Source of the DNA: Phyto melanocephala
Taxonomy: Eukaryota; Arthropoda; Insecta; Diptera; Rhinophoridae
Assembly (NCBI GenBank): GCA_941918925.1
Contig: OW799234.1
Coordinates: forward strand, 110,893,128 to 110,957,127
Length of the DNA stretch: 64,000 bases
Direction: 5' to 3'
This document shows, piece by piece, positions 31,746-41,500 of the stretch. Position 1 is the first letter of the stretch; each line of letters starts with the position of its first letter. The notes beneath the pieces are model-generated. The model was given only the letters and a program-made list of their open reading frames with translations. It had not been told where the DNA came from and ran no database searches. The translations under genes and the position numbers were made by a program.

Positions 31746-33115
31746 ATACATTATTGAGAGTATGTTTTATAATGAGGGCTAGAATACTGTTATTCACGGC
31801 TTTAAAGCAAAAGTTTAATATAAGAGAAAAGAATTTGTGAAGTCGATAAAAAAATTGGATATATAACTACTAAAATATTTGACATAAATTAATTATAGTA
31901 GTGTAAAAGTAAAATGTTAAAGAATAATAATACATCTTTCTAAAAGTTCAATAAAAATTCTTGTCGATATTGTTTTTACATACATAGACACTTTTTACAT
32001 ATTGTCATTCATGTAAAACAGGGGACACATGTATTTAGACAACAACTGATCATCATCACACACAAATTAAAATATCCCCGGATAAAATAAAAAAAAAATA
32101 CGTGAATCTAGGCAAGCATAAAACATAAACAACTGACTCATTCCATCAGGATAACTATGATGTGAATGATGAACACTTTAAAACATAAAAAAATTATTTG
32201 AAAAATAACGTCAGATTGCAGGACCTATTTAAAATAATGTACGTGTATGCTATGAGAAGATCCTTTAGTTTTTATAAACAAAAAAAACAAAATGTTTATG
32301 ATTACAAAACAACATTTTCCCATCACTCGTCCTATTTGAATACTTGCATTTGTGAGAGAGAACGTATGAGGGACTGATAATTATTATAAAAATATGTTCG
32401 TTCTTTATGATTTTGAATTAAATGCTAACAACTGGCAAAGTTTTCAATTCCTCCTTTTTAAATAAACTTTTCATATGTTCTATTTGGGAAAATACGCTTG
32501 AACGCTTTTTAACTAGAGTTGGGTTGGGCGTTGGAAAAACAGGGGTAAACAACCAAATATTTAATGTCCTTTTTATTAAAATTAAATTACAGTCTTTATC
32601 ATTCGCTTATTCTGGATGTAGAATTTTAAGTGTCATTAGTAAAATAACAGGAATTGTTATTTTTTGTTGTTGCTCACATTAAAGATCGTTAACATGTGTT
32701 TTGTTTTTCGCATTTAAACAATACACATGTATGCACATGATGTAAGGAAATGTCCATTTACTTTGACCCATGAAAGAAATTTCTGCTTAATAGCCTTTGA
32801 ATATTTGTTTTTATTGTGGCTGTTAGTGTTTATTAAAGAAACCGTATTTTTATTACTTTTTGTTTTGTTTTTATCATAAATCATTAGAAGGATACGGCGG
32901 GAATGTATATCCTTTCATATATGCATAATGAAATTAAGGTCAAAGTATTCTATAAATATATTTATTTTGTTTTATATTTATTTATTTATTTTATTTATTT
33001 ATTTATATGAAATGAAGATTAAAGTTTTCAAACCATTTAGTTATAAGTCTTATAAATAAATTAAAAAACAACGGCTAAAATTAGTATTTGAAATTTGGAC
33101 TGAAATTTAATATCA
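31746..33115. other. AT-rich intergenic DNA, no gene seen
   Basis: No coding frame. A TTTA microsatellite occupies about 32955-33006. Confidence 0.55.
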
Positions 33116-33581
33116 TTATTTTGGTTTTTCTCTGATGTTACATGTTCTTCGATTTTTTCTTTTAGTATTATTACCACCTAAACTGTTTAATTTAAATTTA
33201 TTGTTTTTATTGAATTGTAGAACATGCATGGTTCGATTAAGTATGGAATGAAATATCTGTAAAATGGCCCCACAGCTCAGATGACATTCCATTACTGTTT
33301 TCGTAAAATTTTTCAAGAATTTTTCAGAGAGATATGGCTTCATCTCACCGATGATGTGTTGAATCTTGGAGTTGAGCTCAGGTATTGTTTCTGAATACAT
33401 CGTATAAGCTAAACATTTCACGAAATTCCAAAGAACAAAATCGCACGATGTTAAATCGCATGATCTTGCTGGCTTTTTGATATCAGACTTTTTTGAGATA
33501 GTTTTTTCTGGAAAACGTTGATTCAATAAATCGATTGCTTTATGCGCATTGTGGCAAATGTCGTCCAGATACATGCCGTCC
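33116..33581 (-). pseudogene. Mariner-like transposase, C-terminal part (split by BEL element)
   Basis: The minus strand reads DGMYLDDICHNAHKAIDLLN, then RSCDLTSCDFVLWNFVK, corresponding to the FQQDGA...H and RSPDLTPxDFFLWG blocks of mariner-like DDE/D transposases. The Pro of DLTP and other conserved residues are changed. The matching N-terminal part resumes on the far side of the BEL element at 40141 and contains stops. The gene was already dead or died after the insertion. Confidence 0.75.
33577..33581 (+). repeat. BEL target-site duplication, left
   Basis: CGTCC, repeated at 40141-40145 immediately outside the other LTR. Confidence 0.88.
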
Positions 33582-33983
33582 TGTTGCGGCAGCAACTAAA
33601 ATCATATGTTACGACAGTAACACGACCGTAGAATAGTAATAAAACAAATTATTGAATCGAAAGCATCAATTTGTGATGCTTATGTGACGTGTTTTATTAT
33701 CTAAAAAAGTACATTAAAATGTAAGTTAATAATATTTAAAAGGCTATAAAAAGAAATTAAAGCTTACTCTATTCTATTCACGTTTTGGATTTATATAAAA
33801 ATGGTGATCGCGGCAACTAGTGCAGCCAAACGATTACCGCTAAACATATTCATACCGAATACTTACAGGGTAAACATTAACGAACAAAATAAACATACAG
33901 AATTCAACTCTGAACATAAAAATACGATTAAATAACGGTTTAAAGATTTAAAAATAAAAATAATGCAAAATAAATTCATAACA
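33582..33983 (-). repeat. BEL 3' LTR
   Basis: 402-bp direct repeat of 39739-40140. On the coding strand a purine-rich GGGGGCCAGGA directly precedes it and is the probable polypurine tract. Confidence 0.92.
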
Positions 33984-34003
33984 TCCTGGCCCCCGTGTGT
34001 CGA

Positions 34004-37000
34004 CTAGGGAGACTCACCACCAACGTCAAGTACTGCCAACTTCGATGCTGGTCGTCTTAGTTTGCCAGTTGTTGTTCTTACCAACGCCGAACGAACCTGC
34101 CCATCTGCCGCCGGGAACACCTCCTCAACCACACCTCGTTTCCATTGCCCACGCGTTTCATTGTCATCACAGATTATGACTGTATCACCAATTTGAATAG
34201 GCTTAACTGGTTGGTGCCACTTTGTTCGGCGAGTTAACTCAGGGAGATACTCTAGTATCCATCTTTTCCAAAAAGTCTGCTTTAACTGCTGTAATATTTG
34301 CCATTGCCTTTTTACACAAACCTTTTCGGGTACACCAGGTGTTTGGAGTATATTTGGACATCCAATCAAAAAATGGTTGGGTGTCAAAGGTTCAGATTCG
34401 GAGTTCTCAATTGGAAGATGTGTTAATGGTCGCGAATTTATTAAATTCTCTGCTTCTATTAGAAGACTGTTAAATGTCTCAACTTGAGGAGCCTTTTCCT
34501 TTAATGTAAAAACCAACACATTTTTAACCGAACGCACCATCCTCTCCCATGCGCCGCCTGCCGATGGATTAGCCGGGGTGTTAAACAACCACTCTATACC
34601 ACGCTGTGCGCACTCGTCGATCAATTTAGCCTCATCAAAAATAAATTTTTCTTTGCTCGCCCCTACGAAGTTTGTGCCTCTGTCGCTCCTTATTCGTACA
34701 GGTAGCCCTCTTCGGTTAACGAAGTTACGTATGCATAATATCACCGCATCTGTAGACAAATCCTTTGCAATCTCAAGGTGGATTGCCCGTATTGTTAGAC
34801 AGGTAAAGATAGATATCCATCTTTTTTCACGTCGTCGGCCTACAGAAACAAAAAAAGGGCCTATGTAGTCTATACCAGTATAAGAAAACGCTCTCACATA
34901 GGGGGTTAGTCTATCCTCTGGATGTTGCCCCATTAAAGGTGGTTTTGGAACCGCAAACATATTTTTACAAACTTGACAATTCCTTTTCGCAGACCTTACT
35001 AATTGACGTAAACAAGGTATCCAAAACTTTACCCTGATCGCAGCGCAGATCGATTCCTGGTTTTGGTGTCTAAAATTTTCATGGTATTGTCTAACGATAA
35101 GCGTTGTTAGTATATGTTTCTTTGGCAATATAATAGGTTCCTTTGTACTACGAACGACACAAGTGGCATTATTGATGCGGCCGGACAGGCGTATCAAGCC
35201 ATCTTTACCCAAAAACGGTGTAAGTTTGAAAATTGGACTAGATTTTGATACAGGTATGTTTATCTTTAATTGGTTATACTCCTCACAGAAAACATTCTGT
35301 TGTACAGTTTTGCACAGATATTCTGTCGTTTCATCCATTTCACAAACACTTAATTGTGGTCCGAACGCCACTATTTTTTCCTTTCGTACTATGCCACAAG
35401 ACTTAAAAATTTTTACCGCACGTCGGACCCAACACATTATTCTGACCAATTTATTAAAACTCGAATACCTTTCGAGTGGTATAATTGAAGCTTCATTTAT
35501 CATAGAAACAAATTTTGACCTTTTTTCTAGTTGGCACTCATGGTCGTCAATATCATCTGGGAGTTTTGGCCAACTTTTCTTCTCATCGTGTAAAAATGCC
35601 GGGCCATTTATCCACTGGGATGTTGAATACGCACTTGAATAATTTTGTGGCCTTGTTGCTTCGTCTGCAGGATTAAGTGCACCAGGAACCCATCGCCATT
35701 GTTGAACGTCAGATGATTCCAGTATCTCTGCGATACGGTGGGACACAAACTGTTTATAGGTTCTACAGTCAGATTGAATCCATTTTACCACCGTTTTGGA
35801 GTCTGACCAGAACGTTATGTCGCTTGGCCTGATGTCGTGACAGGATATTATTGACTCCTTCAGCCTTACTCCAATAACTGCAGCTTGAAGTTCAAGGCGT
35901 GGAATGGAAAGAGGCTTTAATGGCGCGCATCTTGATTTTCCCGCAATAAAAACGATGTCAACATTGCTATTGTAGCAAATCCTCCAATAGGCAACAGCTG
36001 CGAAAGCCACCTCGCTTGCGTCCACGAAGATATGTAGTTCAACTACTGCTTCATTACAAAAAAGATTTCGTCCATAACATCTAGGAACTTTTACCTCATG
36101 TATATCATAAAGACTCTTGTACCATAAATACCATTTTTCATAAATCCCATCTGGAATGGGATAATCCCAGCCAATTTTGTTCCTCCATAGCTCCTGCAGC
36201 AAAATTTTGGGTTTTATAACTACGTTTGCCAAAAAGCCGAAGGGATCGAATATTGACATTATAAGGCTCAACATCTCATTTTTCGTTGGTTTCCGATCTC
36301 CATTTAAAACGTCCTTCGCAGCTTTTGTAAACTTTAAAACAAAGCAAAAACTATCATCGGACTGCCTCCAACGCATTCCCAAAACCTTCTCAGTACTAGC
36401 TTCGTTTTCGCATAAATTTGCCAAAACTACGTCATCATTTACGAATTCGCCCTCATTTATGGCAACCAAAAATTTTTTTGAATTTGACACAAACCCTCTT
36501 AGTTCGAAACCGGCTTGGCGATGAATATTTACTACGTCTGTTGCTACGAGAATGGCATCGTTTACATCATCAAAACTGTCGACATAGTCATCGACGTAGT
36601 GACTATCAACAATTGCTCGGTAGGCTCTAGGATTGGTATCCTTGTAAATATCGGCATTAAGATTTTTAACGTATTGGGCAGAGCATGGAGAACTGACAGA
36701 CCCAAAAATCATAACTTGCATAACGTATTCATCGGGAGGTCTATTAGACTGACCATCTCGCCACAAAAAGCGCTGAGCCACCTGATCTTCTTGGCGAATT
36801 CGGACGCGGTGGAACATTTCCCTGATATCGGCACACACTCCTATTTTTCTTTGGCGAAATCGAAACAATATTGATAATAGTGACTTGGGTTGATACTTAC
36901 TAGGACCTTTCATTAATCTTGAATTAAAAGATTCACCGTCTACACATGCGGCTGCATCGAAAACGAGACGTCTTTTGTTCTCTTTGTTCATATTTGTAAC

Positions 37001-39706
37001 CACAAAATGCGGTAAATACCATGTACGGATGTCTCTAATTTTAGCTTCTTCCGGTGATAACTTCCTGGCATAGGATTTAGCCACATAGTCTTTTATTTTA
37101 GTTGTATACCATTCAGATAAAATTTCGTCCTTGCTCATTTTGGCTTCCATATTATGTAGACGTTTTAATGCCATCGGATAACTATCCCTAAAATCGAAAT
37201 TATCACTTTTCCATAGAAGACCAGTTTCGTATTGGAGTCCTTTTTTTATCGTAGTACTTAAAAGTATTTCCTCAGCTCGCCTGTCATCGTGCGATACCAC
37301 TGGTTCTAATATTTTAATTCCCAAATTTTCCAAAGTAAAAAATTCTAAAACTTGTTTATGAATATTATCTAAAATATCCACATCAATTCTATATACTGTG
37401 GGTTCAGTCGAGTTTTCATTCGATCCAAATACTATATTACCCAAACTCGTTTGATGTAAGGCGAAACATCCGTCTAAATTTAAAACTTTAGACGGGCGAA
37501 CGAGATTGGTGTGGGGTAACCCTATCAATATCCTTGGGCGAGAATCCAAATAATCTTCAATAGCAATTTCGTTTAAAATGGGAAATCTTTCTTTAAGTTT
37601 TTTGAGTTGCAAGTTTTGTGGGAGCAAGTGTAAATTCGTTGTAGTCCAAACATTTTTCATTTGGAAACTAGAATTATTTTTACCAATACCATTGATTTCC
37701 AAGTTCACCTTTTTTGAAGTTTCGTTACTTGTTTTACCCTTTATCCAACCGAGGCATAAGTTTGTTGGCGTCCCTTGAAGTCCAATTATATTTGCAACTT
37801 CATCTTCTAAAAGGGTAATTTTTGAGCCCTCATCTATAAAGGCCACAACCTTTATCGTACCTTTCGGACCTGTTAATTCTACTGGCAAATATTTGAATAA
37901 CGTTTCTTTATCTAAAGAATTCTCAACAATCGCATTTACTGAACCGTTGTTATTTTCTCCGTTTATTTTTCTCTCAGTGTTGTTATCTTTACGTACCACG
38001 TTGTTATTTTGACATTCAACGTTATTGTTACTTTGACAATCTGCTGTGTTATTTTCACGTTCTACTGTTTTTGTTTTGTTTGTATTCAATTTCCCATCTT
38101 CGTGTAATAATCTATTGTGATATTTGCCACATTTAAACAATCCACATTGACGTCTATTTTTACATTTCATTGAACTGTGCCCGGCGCGAAAACAACCAAA
38201 GCAAAGATGATTATTTTTTACAAATTGCCATCTTTCATTTGTTGGGATTCCTCTAAATTTGCTGCATTGATACAGTTGATGATCTTGGTGGCACATGGGG
38301 CATTTGGTAAGTCGATTATCTTCAGCTACGATTGTAAACGATGGATTCATTTTTTCCCTTTTATTGTTTACTTCATTTTTAGTTGTGTCCGCTTCAAGTG
38401 CCAGGGAAATAAATGTCGCAGCTTCCTGCAACCATAAACTAAAATCGTGTACACTGGGATATGGTCCAAGATGTATTGTTGAATGTCTTGTCCATTCCTC
38501 TCGTTTTTGAAGTGGCAACTTACTTACCAACTCGTCCATGAGTGTAGGATTATTCATGTGAGCTATCGCATTCGCATTTACTAAAAATGCAGACAAATTT
38601 GACACCATGGTACTGAAGTTCACTATTTCAAACATTCTCCTTTCAGATATTGAGGGAAAGGCTCGTACTTTAGCAATCTGGCTGCGTATTAAAACCTGAG
38701 GTCGACCGTAGTGAAATTCAAGTGTACTGATCACCTGATCCACGCTGTTGGGGTGTATCAAAAATGCATCTACCTTTTTTCTGGCTTCCCCCTGTAAAGA
38801 TTTCTGCAAACGAATTAAATTTTCTAAATTTGAATACCTATAATTTGTAGTGGTTTCTTTATAAGTGACAATGAACATTGGCCATTGTTCCGGCTGGCCA
38901 GAAAACTGAGGTAAGTCGTGAAGTTTACGAAGTTGTCGACAATCGCTAGCGGATTCTAAATCGGGGGCATTTAAGGAGACACCTGTTGCATATGCAGGCA
39001 AGTATGTTGATGTCACTGGTGCCGTTCGCGACTGGGCTGGCGTATACATTTGCGTCGAACGTTGTTGTAAATAATCGACTGAAGTCGACGGGAATGGCGT
39101 ATTTGATGTTGATACGAAGGACTGTGCGGCATTATAGGGCAAATTGGCAGTTGTAGACGTAAGCGATTGTGCGGCAGAGTATGGCAAGGAGGCTGTTGGC
39201 AAAAATGATTGCGCGGTAGAGTAGGGCAAATATGTTGTTGGCACAAACGATTGTGTGGCAGAATAGGACAAAGAGGTTGTTGTAGGTGCAAACGAACTTG
39301 CGGCAGTAAAGGGCTTTGGCAGATTATATTGAAATGGCATTGAATACTCACATACATTTAATTTATGATGTTGCATCGGCGTTGTTAATGCTGGCATGGT
39401 GGTTGTGGCGGCGGCAGGTGGAATAGTGGATGTACTTGACAAAACATTCGCTAAAGTTGTTTTAACGGGCAGTTGCGTATTTGTTGGCGTTACGGCTGAC
39501 GAGGTTGACTGTGTGGAAACGTCCAATAATTGTTTTAAAGAGTTTTTGAGTGCTAAAATCTCTTCCTTCAGTTCGGCAACAGATGGTTCGTTGGACTCGA
39601 TGATTGTCTTCTCATTATCACTTTCGGCTGGTGAATCCACCGGGGTATCTTCCTCGTTTTCAGACATATTTCCTTTTTGTTTTAAACGTTTGCTACGACG
39701 TAGCAT
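34004..39706 (-). CDS. BEL/Pao Gag-Pol polyprotein
   Basis: 1900 codons without a stop. Order: a Ser/Thr/Tyr-rich N-terminal region with four to five ~17-residue repeats built on LPYS-AQSF (about 145-200); a gag domain of the DUF1759 type (about 262-440); zinc-binding motifs beginning CPMC (469) and CFGC (502); an aspartic protease with D625-E-G (the DEG form is common in BEL); reverse transcriptase with YVDD at 1037-1040; RNase H with D1229, E1272, D1302, D1348; integrase with its zinc-binding H/C block near 1542-1580 and core residues D1613, D1675, E1721; and a C-terminal DUF5641-like domain (about 1800-1895). All catalytic residues seem present, so the copy may be functional. Confidence 0.93.
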   Translation of the reverse strand: MLRRSKRLKQKGNMSENEEDTPVDSPAESDNEKTIIESNEPSVAELKEEILALKNSLKQLLDVSTQSTSSAVTPTNTQLPVKTTLANVLSSTSTIPPAAATTTMPALTTPMQHHKLNVCEYSMPFQYNLPKPFTAASSFAPTTTSLSYSATQSFVPTTYLPYSTAQSFLPTASLPYSAAQSLTSTTANLPYNAAQSFVSTSNTPFPSTSVDYLQQRSTQMYTPAQSRTAPVTSTYLPAYATGVSLNAPDLESASDCRQLRKLHDLPQFSGQPEQWPMFIVTYKETTTNYRYSNLENLIRLQKSLQGEARKKVDAFLIHPNSVDQVISTLEFHYGRPQVLIRSQIAKVRAFPSISERRMFEIVNFSTMVSNLSAFLVNANAIAHMNNPTLMDELVSKLPLQKREEWTRHSTIHLGPYPSVHDFSLWLQEAATFISLALEADTTKNEVNNKREKMNPSFTIVAEDNRLTKCPMCHQDHQLYQCSKFRGIPTNERWQFVKNNHLCFGCFRAGHSSMKCKNRRQCGLFKCGKYHNRLLHEDGKLNTNKTKTVERENNTADCQSNNNVECQNNNVVRKDNNTERKINGENNNGSVNAIVENSLDKETLFKYLPVELTGPKGTIKVVAFIDEGSKITLLEDEVANIIGLQGTPTNLCLGWIKGKTSNETSKKVNLEINGIGKNNSSFQMKNVWTTTNLHLLPQNLQLKKLKERFPILNEIAIEDYLDSRPRILIGLPHTNLVRPSKVLNLDGCFALHQTSLGNIVFGSNENSTEPTVYRIDVDILDNIHKQVLEFFTLENLGIKILEPVVSHDDRRAEEILLSTTIKKGLQYETGLLWKSDNFDFRDSYPMALKRLHNMEAKMSKDEILSEWYTTKIKDYVAKSYARKLSPEEAKIRDIRTWYLPHFVVTNMNKENKRRLVFDAAACVDGESFNSRLMKGPSKYQPKSLLSILFRFRQRKIGVCADIREMFHRVRIRQEDQVAQRFLWRDGQSNRPPDEYVMQVMIFGSVSSPCSAQYVKNLNADIYKDTNPRAYRAIVDSHYVDDYVDSFDDVNDAILVATDVVNIHRQAGFELRGFVSNSKKFLVAINEGEFVNDDVVLANLCENEASTEKVLGMRWRQSDDSFCFVLKFTKAAKDVLNGDRKPTKNEMLSLIMSIFDPFGFLANVVIKPKILLQELWRNKIGWDYPIPDGIYEKWYLWYKSLYDIHEVKVPRCYGRNLFCNEAVVELHIFVDASEVAFAAVAYWRICYNSNVDIVFIAGKSRCAPLKPLSIPRLELQAAVIGVRLKESIISCHDIRPSDITFWSDSKTVVKWIQSDCRTYKQFVSHRIAEILESSDVQQWRWVPGALNPADEATRPQNYSSAYSTSQWINGPAFLHDEKKSWPKLPDDIDDHECQLEKRSKFVSMINEASIIPLERYSSFNKLVRIMCWVRRAVKIFKSCGIVRKEKIVAFGPQLSVCEMDETTEYLCKTVQQNVFCEEYNQLKINIPVSKSSPIFKLTPFLGKDGLIRLSGRINNATCVVRSTKEPIILPKKHILTTLIVRQYHENFRHQNQESICAAIRVKFWIPCLRQLVRSAKRNCQVCKNMFAVPKPPLMGQHPEDRLTPYVRAFSYTGIDYIGPFFVSVGRRREKRWISIFTCLTIRAIHLEIAKDLSTDAVILCIRNFVNRRGLPVRIRSDRGTNFVGASKEKFIFDEAKLIDECAQRGIEWLFNTPANPSAGGAWERMVRSVKNVLVFTLKEKAPQVETFNSLLIEAENLINSRPLTHLPIENSESEPLTPNHFLIGCPNILQTPGVPEKVCVKRQWQILQQLKQTFWKRWILEYLPELTRRTKWHQPVKPIQIGDTVIICDDNETRGQWKRGVVEEVFPAADGQVRSALVRTTTGKLRRPASKLAVLDVGGESP

Positions 39707-39738
39707 TTATTTAAATCCGATAATAGAATAATAAAAAA

Positions 39739-40140
39739 TGTTACGGCAGCAACTAAAATCATATGTTACGACAGTAACACGACCGTAGAATAGTAATAAA
39801 ACAAATTATTGAATCGAAAGCATCAATTTGTGATGCTTATGTGACGTGTTTTATTATCTAAAAAAGTACATTAAAATGTAAGTTAATAATATTTAAAAGG
39901 CTATAAAAAGAAATTAAAGCTTACTCTATTCTATTCACGTTTTGGATTTATATAAAAATGGTGATCGCGGCAACTAGTGCAGCCAAACGATTACCGCTAA
40001 ACATATTCATACCGAATACTTACAGGGTAAACATTAACGAACAAAATAAACATACAGAATTCAACTCTGAACATAAAAATACGATTAAATAACGGTTTAA
40101 AGATTTAAAAATAAAAATAATGCAAAATAAATTCATAACA
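39739..40140 (-). repeat. BEL 5' LTR
   Basis: 402-bp direct repeat of 33582-33983. It ends TAACA on the coding strand, 32 bases before the polyprotein ATG. Confidence 0.92.
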
Positions 40141-40145
40141 CGTCC
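40141..40145 (+). repeat. BEL target-site duplication, right
   Basis: CGTCC, matching 33577-33581. Confidence 0.88.
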
Positions 40146-40760
40146 AGTTAGGCCAACAAGAATTCTATTACCATGTTCCTGTAACGATTTCGTTCACAGC
40201 CACTGCCGTTTAGATCTCATCTTCAATCCCCACCAGACAGTTTCTAGTTTTGGGTGCATTTGTTTCTTATGGAATTTATGAGGATATTCTGTGCCTCACA
40301 TTTGACAATTTTGTGTATCCACGAAGCTCTTCAGATGGAAAGGCTCTTATTCGGAAAAGTTGGCTTTTATCAAAAAATTGGCATTGTCTCAATATTGTAA
40401 GAATTGCCCACACTTTCTAAGGTCTGCTGGTTTGACCTCTTGAGTAAACAGAATTTAATACTCATGAAGGTGGAGATTTTTTCTCGAAATTCGCTGAGAA
40501 GAACTTTGTAAAATTTTAAGTTGCTGAGAACTATGCCGAATTGATGATTTTAGGTTTTCAACGACGCTCTCTTTTATAACAGTAGTGTGCTTAAGAAACC
40601 AACTGGTACGTTGACGCACAGGGGTCTTGCTGATCATAACCTACCCAGTTTTTTCAAATTTTTTGACTACTTTTCGAACGGCAGACACATTAGGTGCACA
40701 TTCTCGACTGAAATTTCTTCGAAGTTTGCCAGCGGTCTCAGCAATAAGTTTTCATAATTA
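40146..40760 (-). pseudogene. Mariner-like transposase, N-terminal/central part (split by BEL element)
   Basis: The minus strand carries SIRHSSQQLKI...SQRISRKNLHLHEY followed by FTQEVKPADLRK, matching the helix-turn-helix and linker of mariner-like transposases. Further on is a degenerate LRGYTKLSNVRHRIS in place of the usual LNGYVNKQNCRIWG. Several in-frame stops are present. With 33116-33581 it forms one gene broken by the BEL insertion. Terminal repeats of this element were not found. Confidence 0.72.
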
Positions 40761-40775
40761 ATTCATAAAGTGTTA

Positions 40776-41497
40776 TGCTAGGCGCACAATTGGGACGAAC
40801 GACGAATTTTTCGTCGCGAATATTAGTCATCAAAAATAAAACACATTTGTGTATATGAGAATGCATACAATTGTGGCGTCAGTCGAAGTTCGCTATACGC
40901 GGCGAACTCTGCATTAGATTTATTTCTATTTATAACGCCGGCCAACGACGAACAAATTGGTACAAGGTGACCATTTTTTATTAGATTTGGGTTTACTTCT
41001 CAACTTTTTAAGAAAATAAAGTTAGTTTTTACTTTAATAATTGTTTTATTTTTTATTTTAAAACATTTAAAATAAGTATAAAAAAGTTAAGTACAAAAAT
41101 TTGTTTTTTTTATTTGTGTTTTTGCAAATGTTTAGGTTTATTAAGTGATCTTTTTTCATATGATCGCACTATTAGCTGTTATACACAAACAAAATTTTTA
41201 TTATTGTTTAAGGCACGTACCCACGACATTCTTTGCAAACGTTTGCTTATACGTAAACAAGGTTTTATTATTACAGAAATTATATTTATTGTTTTCTTGA
41301 GTTTCAAAAAAAAATTAAATTCTTCGATTATATTTGTTTTTTCTTTGCACAAACACTAAACAATTTTATCAACTATAAAAGATGTTACTTTTTCGTCGTT
41401 GTTGTGCTTCACACGACGAATTTGCACAACGAATTTTTACCGAAGAGTTCGTCGTGTTGAGCGAAATTCGTCGTTCGTCCCAATTGTGCGCCGAGCA
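40776..41497. mobile_element. MITE with ~34-bp termini and TTA target duplication
   Basis: The termini read TGCT(A/C)GGCGCACAATTGGG and continue ACGAACGACGAATTT in inverted orientation, flanked by TTA at 40773-40775 and 41498-41500. A 3-bp TTA duplication is typical of PIF/Harbinger. The interior has extra ACGACGAA-type words and no transposase. Length 722 bp. Confidence 0.78.
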
Positions 41498-41500
41498 TTA

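Larger units (their letters stand above)
33582..40140 (-). mobile_element. Structurally complete BEL/Pao LTR retrotransposon
   Basis: 6559 bp with 402-bp LTRs, a single long gag-pol frame and a perfect 5-bp target duplication CGTCC. LTR ends are TGTTA...TAACA. Only one LTR difference was seen (TGTTG in the left copy at position 5), so the insertion is recent. It lies in a mariner-like transposase pseudogene in the same orientation and about 3.7 kb upstream of the asense start region. No typical primer binding site is visible in the unusually short 32-base leader. Confidence 0.93.

Noticed and set aside
35163..36874. Plus-strand frames of 115-159 codons inside the BEL region
   Set aside because: Antisense to the 1900-codon BEL polyprotein and without recognisable domains.
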